A stretch of 64,000 bases of DNA, taken from the NCBI RefSeq assembly GCF_000716595.1, contig NZ_JNXC01000004.1, positions 62,001 through 126,000 of the forward strand, in the 5' to 3' direction. The notes beneath the pieces were generated by a model. It searched no databases. It had not been told where the DNA came from and saw nothing but the letters and a program-made list of their open reading frames with translations. This document shows positions 57,794 to 64,000 of the stretch, piece after piece; the stretch's first letter is position 1, and every line of letters begins with the position of its first letter. The position numbers were made by a program, and so were the translations under genes. Origin of the DNA: Saccharothrix sp. NRRL B-16314. GTDB lineage: Bacteria; Actinomycetota; Actinomycetes; Mycobacteriales; Pseudonocardiaceae.

Positions 57794-58794
57794 CACGCCT
57801 CCCCACTGGACGCGAGCTTGCGGGTGAGCATGAAGTTGATCCCCGCGATCGCGATGATGACGACGAACAGGACCCAGGCCATCGCCGAGGCGTAGCCGAG
57901 GTCGAAGCTCCGGAAGCCGGAGGAGTACATGTAGAGCACGACCGTCTGGTACTGGTTGGTCGCACCGCCGTTGACACCCGCGGAGGGCGAGAACAGCAGC
58001 GGCTCGGTGAAGATCTGGAGACCGCCGATGGTCGAGGTGACGACCACGAAGATCAGGGTCGGGCGCAGCATGGGCAGCGTGATGCTGAAGAACTGGCGCA
58101 CCTTGCTCGCGCCGTCCACCCAGGCCGCCTCGTAGATGTCGCGCGGGATCGCCTGCATGGCGGCCAGCACGATCAGCGCGTTGTAGCCGGTCCAGCGCCA
58201 GTTGACCATCGACGCGATGGCGACGTGGCTCCACCAGCGCTCGGCCTGCCAGTCGATCCGGTCGAGGCCGACCATCTCGATCAGGTCGTTGATGATGCCG
58301 TACTGCACGCCGAACAGGTCGCCGAAGATGATCGTCAGGGCGACGAGGCTGGCCACGTAGGGCAGCAGCACGCCCATCCGCCAGCCGGTCCGCCCGCGCA
58401 GAGCCGTGTTGAGCAGCACCGCCAGCAGCACCGCGGTGACGATCTGCGGGAGCGTCGACATCGCGAAGATGCTCAGCGTGTTGACCATCGCGTTCCAGAA
58501 CTGCGAATCGGCCAACAGCTCGGTGTAGTTGTCGATCCCGACGAACGGCTGCTCGTCCCCGCCGAGCTCCCAGTCGAACAGGGAGATGTAGGCGGTGTAG
58601 AGCAGCGGGAACAGGCCGACCACCGCGAACAGCACGAAGAACGGTGCGATGTACAGGTACGGCGAGAACTTGACGTCCAAGCGGGTCAGCTTGTAGCGCC
58701 AGCTCTTGCCCGATCCGATGTCATCGTTGTCGTCACGCCGCGGCGGGCGGGGCTCGGCGCCCCGCCCGCGCGTGACCGTGAGTTCGGTCGTCAT
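57793..58794 (-). CDS. cebF: ABC sugar permease, cellobiose/cellodextrin uptake
   Basis: A 333-residue MalF-type permease with a charged 40-residue N-terminal extension, then six helices (LYIAPFFVLFAVVGLFPLL, GVLLPYVASLVALTIIFG) and the EAA loop YEAAWVDGASKVRQFFSITL. The start is adjacent to the cebE stop without spacing. It forms the membrane channel with CebG. Confidence 0.93.
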   Translation of the reverse strand: MTTELTVTRGRGAEPRPPRRDDNDDIGSGKSWRYKLTRLDVKFSPYLYIAPFFVLFAVVGLFPLLYTAYISLFDWELGGDEQPFVGIDNYTELLADSQFWNAMVNTLSIFAMSTLPQIVTAVLLAVLLNTALRGRTGWRMGVLLPYVASLVALTIIFGDLFGVQYGIINDLIEMVGLDRIDWQAERWWSHVAIASMVNWRWTGYNALIVLAAMQAIPRDIYEAAWVDGASKVRQFFSITLPMLRPTLIFVVVTSTIGGLQIFTEPLLFSPSAGVNGGATNQYQTVVLYMYSSGFRSFDLGYASAMAWVLFVVIIAIAGINFMLTRKLASSGEA

Positions 58795-60084
58795 TTACTT
58801 GGCAGCCTTCTGAGCTCCCTCGACGACCGTCTTCCAGGCGTCCCCGACCGAGGTGCCCTGCTCGACGGCCAGGAGAGCCGGCGAGACCACGTTGTCCTGG
58901 ATCTCACCGTCCTTCGGGCCCTTGTACTGGGCCGCCGCGACCTTGTTGGCCTGCTCGGAGAACAGCATGCCGACCTTCTCGCCGCCGAAGTACTCGTTGG
59001 TCTGGTTCAGCAGCTCGGGGGAGATCAGCGCCTCGGTCTGGCTCGGGAAGGTGCCCTTGGCCTTGAACGCCTTGATCTGCTGCTCCGGCGCGGTCAGCCA
59101 CGCGGCCAGCTTGACGGCCTCGGCCTTGTTCTTGCCCTGCTTCGGGACGGTCAGGTACGAGCCGCCCCAGTTGCCGCCGCCGCCGGGGAACGCGGCCGTG
59201 ACGGCCCACTTGCCCTTGTGCTCGGGGCCGGCGTTGCCCTCGATGACACCCAGCATCCACGACGGGCAGGTCTTGGTGGCGAAGGCCGACTGCTTGAAGC
59301 CGGTCTCCCACTCGGGGCTCCACGCCGCGAGCTTGGCCGACTGCTTGCGGGCCACCGCGCCGGCGACCTGCTCGAAGATCTTCTTGTCGTCGTTCGTCTC
59401 GATCACGAGCTTGTCGTCGCGGTCGAAGTAGCCGACGCTCGCCTGGTTGTGCATCGGGTTGAAGATCTGCGCGGCGGAGTCGAACCACGCCTTGCCACCC
59501 GTGGCGGCGACGTAACGGTCACCGGCCTCGAAGTACGAGTCCCACGTGGCGAACAGGGGCTTCACGCCCTCGGGGTCGGACGGCAGACCGGCGGCCTCGA
59601 AGAGGTCCTTGCGGTAGCACATGGCCAGCGGGCCGATGTCGGTGCCGTAGCCGATCAGCTTGCCGTCCTTGGTGGTGACGGCGTCGGTCTTCCACTGCAG
59701 CCAGCGGTCCTCGCGGACGTCCTTCGGACCGATCTCCTTGAGGTTCTCGAACTGGCCGGACTTCGCCATGACCTGGCTCAGGAAGCCCTCTTCGACGGCC
59801 TCGATGTCGGCCAGGCCCGAGCCGGCGCCCAGCTTCGTGAACAGGTTCTGGTGGTGCGGCGAGGCCTGGCCGGTCTTCCGCTCGGTGATCTTGACGTTCG
59901 GGTTCGCGGCCTCGTACTCCTTGAAGAGTTCCTCGTAGCCGAACTGGTTGAAGGTCGCGACAGTCAGCTCGACCTTGCCGTCGGCGGACGTACCGGACTC
60001 TCCCGAGCCACAGGCCGTGGCGGCTGCGGCAAGCACTGCGGTGCAGGCCAGGACTTTGGCCAAGCCTGCTCGACGGTAGCGCAC
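58795..60084 (-). CDS. cebE: Cellobiose/cellodextrin-binding lipoprotein
   Basis: A 429-residue solute-binding protein. GTG 60084 follows GAGGAG at a normal distance; an upstream in-frame extension would run across the CebR operator. The lipobox is in LAAAATACGSGESG. The mature protein is a family 1 sugar-binding protein (VELTVATFNQFGYEELFKEY, GGGGNWGGSYLTVPKQGKNK, AAWLTAPEQQIKAF). It delivers sugar to CebF/CebG. First gene of the operon. Confidence 0.93.
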   Translation of the reverse strand: MRYRRAGLAKVLACTAVLAAAATACGSGESGTSADGKVELTVATFNQFGYEELFKEYEAANPNVKITERKTGQASPHHQNLFTKLGAGSGLADIEAVEEGFLSQVMAKSGQFENLKEIGPKDVREDRWLQWKTDAVTTKDGKLIGYGTDIGPLAMCYRKDLFEAAGLPSDPEGVKPLFATWDSYFEAGDRYVAATGGKAWFDSAAQIFNPMHNQASVGYFDRDDKLVIETNDDKKIFEQVAGAVARKQSAKLAAWSPEWETGFKQSAFATKTCPSWMLGVIEGNAGPEHKGKWAVTAAFPGGGGNWGGSYLTVPKQGKNKAEAVKLAAWLTAPEQQIKAFKAKGTFPSQTEALISPELLNQTNEYFGGEKVGMLFSEQANKVAAAQYKGPKDGEIQDNVVSPALLAVEQGTSVGDAWKTVVEGAQKAAK

Positions 60085-60617
60085 GAGAACTCCTCGGTTG
60101 ATCGGCGGTGAACGTTCTGGGAGCGCTCCCAGGTTTTGGGGGAGTGTGGTTCGCGCCACGGAGTTGTGTCAAGCTCCCGTGTCCGCGCTGTTACCGACGT
60201 TGCGTCATTTGCCCTGCTGGACCGATTCTGCTAGCGGTGCGTCCGATGGTCCGTTCAGGCACTGTTCGTAGACCGGTCGGACACGCTCGGTTCATCTTCG
60301 GCGGAAAACATTCACGAGTCATGAACCACTCACGCTCCGCCAGTGTCCCCCAACTCGTGTCGCGCGTGTCGCCGGGGTCTCCCCCGGGAGTCGCCGCCGC
60401 CCACACCTCAGGTCGGGCACCACGAGTCGTCCGACCGGGTGGCGCGGATCGGCCGGCCGGGTAGTGGACACCGGCCGGCCGCGGTGGGACGTCCATTCGG
60501 GACGGCGCGCGGACCACCATTGCGGGAGGCCCGCGATTCCACTCCACGAGGGCACCTGAATCTAGGGGTACCCCTGTTTAGCGGCGCCGTCCGGTCGGGC
60601 GGAAATGCCGCCGGGAA
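60085..60617. other. Intergenic region between cebE and cobN, with a strong hairpin
   Basis: No gene is supported here. Besides the cebE promoter, 60450-60481 forms an 11-bp perfect stem (CGGCCGGCCGG and its complement) with a 10-base loop, a candidate terminator for cobN, whose stop is about 135 bases away. The rest shows nothing notable. Confidence 0.5.
60118..60172 (-). promoter_or_regulatory. Promoter and CebR/CelR operator of the ceb operon
   Basis: The operator TGGGAGCGCTCCCA is at 60118-60131, 33 bases before the cebE start. Minus-strand TTGACA (60167-60172), 18 bases, CACACT (60143-60148) is the likely promoter; the operator lies directly over the start of transcription. Confidence 0.85.
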
Positions 60618-63600
60618 TCAGCGGCCGTCTTCCAAGTCGCCCTCGGTTTCCAGGTACGCGTTTCGCAGCGCTTCCAGGGTCTCCGCTTCCGGGTGCTCCC
60701 ACATGCCCCGCTCGGCCGCCTCCAGCAACCGTTCCGAGATGCCGTGCAGGGCCCAGGGGTTGGACTCGGTCAGGAACTTCCGGTTCTCCGGGTCCAGCAC
60801 GTAGCTCGCGGCGAGCTGCTCGTACATCCAGTCGGCGACCACGCCGGTGGTCGCGTCGTAGCCGAACAGGTAATCGACCGTGGCGGCGAGTTCGAACGCG
60901 CCCTTGTACCCGTGCTTGCGCATTGCCGCCAACCACCGCGGGTTCACCACTCGGGCGCGGAAGATGCGGTTCGTCTCTTCGTGCAGAGTTCTGGTCCGAA
61001 CCGCGTCGGGGCGAGTGCTGTCGCCGACATAAGCGGCGGGCGCTTTACCGGTTAGCGCGCGGACCGTCGCGATCATGCCGCCGTGGTACTGGAAGTAATC
61101 GTCCGAATCCGCGATGTCGTGTTCACGGGTGTCGATGTTCTTCGCCGCGACGGCGATGCGCTTGTAGGCGCTCTCCATCGCCGGGCGCGCTTCCACTCCG
61201 TCGAGTTCACGGCCGTAGGCGTAGCCGCCCCACACCGCGTACACCTCGGCCAGGTCGGCGTCGTCCCGCCAGTTCCGGCTGTCGATGAGCGGGAGCAGGC
61301 CGGCGCCGTATGCACCCGGTTTGCTGCCGAACACGCGCATTGTCGATCGACGCGCATCGTGGTGCTCCGCCAGATCGGCTTGGGCGTGCGCACGGACGTA
61401 GTTGTCCTCGGCGGACTCGTCGAGGTTCGCCACCAGTTGCACCGCGTCATCGATCAGTGCCACAACGTGCGGGAATGCGTCGCGGAAGAAGCCGCTGATG
61501 CGGACCGTGACGTCGATTCGCGGCCGGTTCAGCTCGGCGAGCGGGATCACCTCCAGACCGGTGACCCGGCGGGACTGGTCGTCCCACGTCGGCCGGACGC
61601 CCATCAGGGCCAGCACCTCGGCGATGTCGTCACCCGCCGTGCGCATCGCGCTGGTGCCCCAGACCGACAGGCCCACCGACGGCGGCCACTCCCCCGTGTC
61701 CGCGCGGTAGCGGTCGAGCAGCGAGTCCGCCATGGCCTGACCCGTCTCCCAGGCCAGCCGGGACGGCACCGCCTTGGGGTCGACGGAGTAGAAGTTGCGA
61801 CCCGTCGGCAGGACGTTCACCAGACCGCGCAGCGGCGAGCCGCTGGGACCGGCCGGGACGTAGCCGCCGTCGAGCGCGTGCAGCACGTTGGTCAGCTCGT
61901 CCGTGGTGCGGGCCAGCCGGGGCACGACCTCCAGCGCGGCGAACTCCAGGATCCGGACGACGTCCTCGTCACCGCTGAGGGTCCGGGCCGCGTTGACATC
62001 CCAATTGGCGTCTTCCATCGCCTGGACGAGCGCGCGTGCCTCCTCCTCGACCCGGTCGGTGTTCGCGCGGGTGTGGTCGGCGGCGGTGACGGACTCCGCC
62101 AGGCCCAGCGCCTCGCGCAGGCCGGGCAGGGCGGCGACCTCACCGGCCCACATCTGCTTCGCCTGGAGGATCGACAGCACGAGGTTGACCCGCGTCGCGC
62201 CGGTGGGCGCTTCGCCGAGGACGTGCAGGCCGTCCCGGATCTGGACGTCCTTCACCTCGCACAGCCAGCCGTCCACGTGCAGGATCAGCTCGTCGAACTC
62301 GGCGTCGTGCGGCCGGTCGTCCAGACCCAGGTCGTGGTCGAGCTTGGCGGCCTGGATGAGGGTCCAGATCTGGGCCCGGATGGCGGGCAGCTTCGCCGGG
62401 TCCATCGCGGCGATGTTGCCGTGCTCGTCCAGCAGCTGTTCGAGCCTGGCGATGTCGCCGTAGCTGTCGGCGCGGGCCATCGGTGGCACGAGGTGGTCCA
62501 CGAGAGTGGCGTGCGCCCGGCGCTTCGCCTGGGTGCCCTCGCCCGGGTCGTTCACCAGGAACGGGTAGATCAGCGGCAGGTCGCCCAGCGCGGCGTCCGG
62601 GCCGCAGCCCGCCGACATGCCCACCGTCTTGCCGGGCAGCCATTCGAGGTTGCCGTGCTTGCCGACGTGCACGACGGCGTCGGCGCCGAACTCGTCCTCC
62701 AGCCAGCGGTACGCGGCGAGGTAGTGGTGGCTCGGCGGCAGGTCCGGGTCGTGGTAGATCGCGATCGGGTTCTCGCCGAAGCCGCGCGGCGGCTGGACCA
62801 TGACCACGACGTTGCCGGAGCGGAGGGCGGCCAGCACGATCTCGCCGTCGGCGTCGCGGGACCGGTCGACGAACAGCTCGCCGGGCGCCTCGCCCCAGTG
62901 CTGCTCCATCTCCTGCCGGGTGTCTTCCGGCAGCGTGGCGTACCACTGCCGGTAACGGGCGGCGGGCAGCCGCACCGGGTTGCCCTGCAGCTGCTCCTCG
63001 GTGAGCCAGTCGGCGTCCTGCCCGCCGGCCGCGATGAGGGCGTGGATCAGCGCGTCGCCGTCCAGCTCGGCCACGCCGGGCAGCTCGTCACCGATGTCGT
63101 AGCCGTGGCCCTTCATCGCGGTGAGCAGCCGCACGACGCTCGCCGGGGTGTCCAGGCCGACCGCGTTGCCGATCCGGGAGTGCTTGGTCGGGTACGCCGA
63201 GAGCATGACCGCGATGCGGCGTTCGGCGGGCGGGATGTGGCGCAGCCTGCCGTGGCGGACGGCGATGCCCGCGACCCGCGCCGCGCGTTCCTCGTCGGCC
63301 ACGTAGACGGTGAGGCCGTCCTCGTCGATCTCCTTGAACGAGAACGGCACGGTGATGATCCGGCCGTCGAACTCGGGGATCGCCACCTGCGTCGCGGTGT
63401 CCAAAGGGGACAGTCCGTCGTCGTTCTCGTCCCAGGACGCACGGCTGCTGGTGAGGCACAGGGCCTGCAGGATCGGCACGTCGAGGGCGGCCAGCGCGCC
63501 CACGTCCCAGGCGTCGTCGTCACCGCCGGCGGACGCGGTGGCGGGCTTGGTGCCGCCGGCCGCGAGGACGGTGACGACCATGGCGTCCGCCTTGCCCAAC

Positions 63601-64000
63601 TCGGCGAGCAGGTCCGCGTCCGCCACCCGCAGCGAGGCGCAGAAGATCGGCAGCGGCCGGCCGCCCTTGGCCTCGATCGCGTCGCACAGCGCGTGCACGA
63701 ACGCGGTGTTCCCGGCGACGTGGTGGGCGCGGTAGTACAGGACGGCGATGGTCGGGCCCTCGGCCGCGGTGACCCGCTCCAGGAGGCCCCACGTCGGGGT
63801 CGGCTCGGGCGGCGCGAAGCCGTGGCCGGTGAGCAGCACCGTGTCGGAGAGGAAGTGGTGCAGCTGCGTGAGGTTCGCCGCGCCGCCGTGCGCCAGGTAC
63901 GCGTGGGCCTCGGCGCACACGCCGCCGGGGACGGTGGACAGCTCCATCAGCGGGGCGTCCGGGTGCTGCTCACCTCCCAGCACGACGACGGGGAGCGGCC
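60618..64000 (-). CDS. cobN: Cobaltochelatase subunit CobN (5' end outside the window)
   Basis: The frame is open to the window edge, so the start is missing; 1127 residues are visible and the family has about 1200-1270. It is the large subunit that binds hydrogenobyrinic acid a,c-diamide and inserts cobalt with CobS and CobT in aerobic cobalamin synthesis. Landmarks: TIAVLYYRAHHVAGNTAFVH, IPEFDGRIITVPFSFKEIDE, AVVHVGKHGNLEWLPGKTVG, GLSVWGTSAMRTAGDDIAEV, RIDVTVRISGFFRDAFPHVV and HGGMIATVRALTGKAPAAY. Mg-chelatase BchH is similar, but the cobalamin-type segments and the genome type favour CobN. Any cobalamin riboswitch would be upstream of the window. Confidence 0.95.
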   Translation of the reverse strand, partial: PLPVVVLGGEQHPDAPLMELSTVPGGVCAEAHAYLAHGGAANLTQLHHFLSDTVLLTGHGFAPPEPTPTWGLLERVTAAEGPTIAVLYYRAHHVAGNTAFVHALCDAIEAKGGRPLPIFCASLRVADADLLAELGKADAMVVTVLAAGGTKPATASAGGDDDAWDVGALAALDVPILQALCLTSSRASWDENDDGLSPLDTATQVAIPEFDGRIITVPFSFKEIDEDGLTVYVADEERAARVAGIAVRHGRLRHIPPAERRIAVMLSAYPTKHSRIGNAVGLDTPASVVRLLTAMKGHGYDIGDELPGVAELDGDALIHALIAAGGQDADWLTEEQLQGNPVRLPAARYRQWYATLPEDTRQEMEQHWGEAPGELFVDRSRDADGEIVLAALRSGNVVVMVQPPRGFGENPIAIYHDPDLPPSHHYLAAYRWLEDEFGADAVVHVGKHGNLEWLPGKTVGMSAGCGPDAALGDLPLIYPFLVNDPGEGTQAKRRAHATLVDHLVPPMARADSYGDIARLEQLLDEHGNIAAMDPAKLPAIRAQIWTLIQAAKLDHDLGLDDRPHDAEFDELILHVDGWLCEVKDVQIRDGLHVLGEAPTGATRVNLVLSILQAKQMWAGEVAALPGLREALGLAESVTAADHTRANTDRVEEEARALVQAMEDANWDVNAARTLSGDEDVVRILEFAALEVVPRLARTTDELTNVLHALDGGYVPAGPSGSPLRGLVNVLPTGRNFYSVDPKAVPSRLAWETGQAMADSLLDRYRADTGEWPPSVGLSVWGTSAMRTAGDDIAEVLALMGVRPTWDDQSRRVTGLEVIPLAELNRPRIDVTVRISGFFRDAFPHVVALIDDAVQLVANLDESAEDNYVRAHAQADLAEHHDARRSTMRVFGSKPGAYGAGLLPLIDSRNWRDDADLAEVYAVWGGYAYGRELDGVEARPAMESAYKRIAVAAKNIDTREHDIADSDDYFQYHGGMIATVRALTGKAPAAYVGDSTRPDAVRTRTLHEETNRIFRARVVNPRWLAAMRKHGYKGAFELAATVDYLFGYDATTGVVADWMYEQLAASYVLDPENRKFLTESNPWALHGISERLLEAAERGMWEHPEAETLEALRNAYLETEGDLEDGR

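Noticed and set aside
57766..60111. Open frame of about 780 codons on the plus strand opposite cebF/cebE
   Set aside because: Antisense shadow without any domain; cebE and cebF explain the DNA fully.
60450..60481. Hairpin as a regulatory element of cebE
   Set aside because: It lies about 280 bases upstream of the cebE promoter and is better explained as a cobN terminator.

Overview
The window is GC-rich throughout (well above two thirds G+C by eye), with GTG starts, 1-4 base start/stop overlaps, DUF families typical of actinobacteria (DUF3140, DUF6328, DUF6480, DUF6766), a ROK/XylR regulator and a CebR/CelR system. This points to a soil actinomycete, most likely a Pseudonocardiales member of the Saccharothrix/Actinosynnema/Lentzea type. 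The genus is inferred from gene style, not proven. No rRNA, tRNA, CRISPR array or insertion sequence was seen.

Layout. 0-2.4 kb: tail of a LacI regulator, then a lytic polysaccharide monooxygenase (AA10-FnIII-CBM2) and a small lipoprotein behind a perfect CebR/CelR operator. 2.6-15.6 kb: mixed small genes (NlpC/P60 hydrolase, STAS antagonist, ArsR-SRPBCC pair, NDH-2-like oxidoreductase, beta-phosphoglucomutase with GH65 phosphorylase, a divergent edema-factor/ExoY-type cyclase-domain protein, aldo/keto reductase). 15.8-21.6 kb: UDP-glucuronate decarboxylase, carbamoyltransferase, two glycosyltransferases and UDP-glucose dehydrogenase. 21.6-31 kb: an ATPase remnant, ABC exporter, DesK/DesR-like two-component system, and stress-type genes (ALDH, ChaB, SDR, Zn-ADH, DUF6766, DUF6328). 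31-38.3 kb: a tightly overlapping eight-gene operon with a full ADP-heptose route (GmhB, GmhA, HldE), three glycosyltransferases, an SDR and a P450. 38.4-44.2 kb: more stress-type genes and a kinase gene broken by one stop codon. 44.3-48 kb: xylA-xylB with divergent xylR. 48.2-51.5 kb: a STAND-WD40 signalling protein and a LapA-like protein. 51.5-60.1 kb: a GH74 xyloglucanase and the cellobiose operon cebE-cebF-cebG-bglC-cebR. 60.6 kb to the end: cobN, truncated by the window edge.

How the parts fit. Three perfect copies of TGGGAGCGCTCCCA tie the LPMO, the GH74 enzyme and the cebEFG-bglC-cebR operon into one cellulose/xyloglucan regulon; the xyl operon next door handles xylose released from xyloglucan or xylan. 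The UDP-glucose dehydrogenase and UDP-glucuronate decarboxylase would make UDP-xylose, and the heptose operon would make ADP-heptose. With the GT2, GT4 and GT9 enzymes and the carbamoyltransferase they look like one glycan or glycoconjugate pathway split by a 10-kb insert.

The most striking non-coding pattern is a GGGTAN box (the -10 style of actinobacterial SigB/SigF stress sigma factors) lying exactly nine bases before the start codon of nine genes scattered over the window, on both strands, with a tenth variant (GGCTAA) before the first heptose-operon gene. This suggests a stress regulon of leaderless transcripts that also covers both halves of the glycan cluster.
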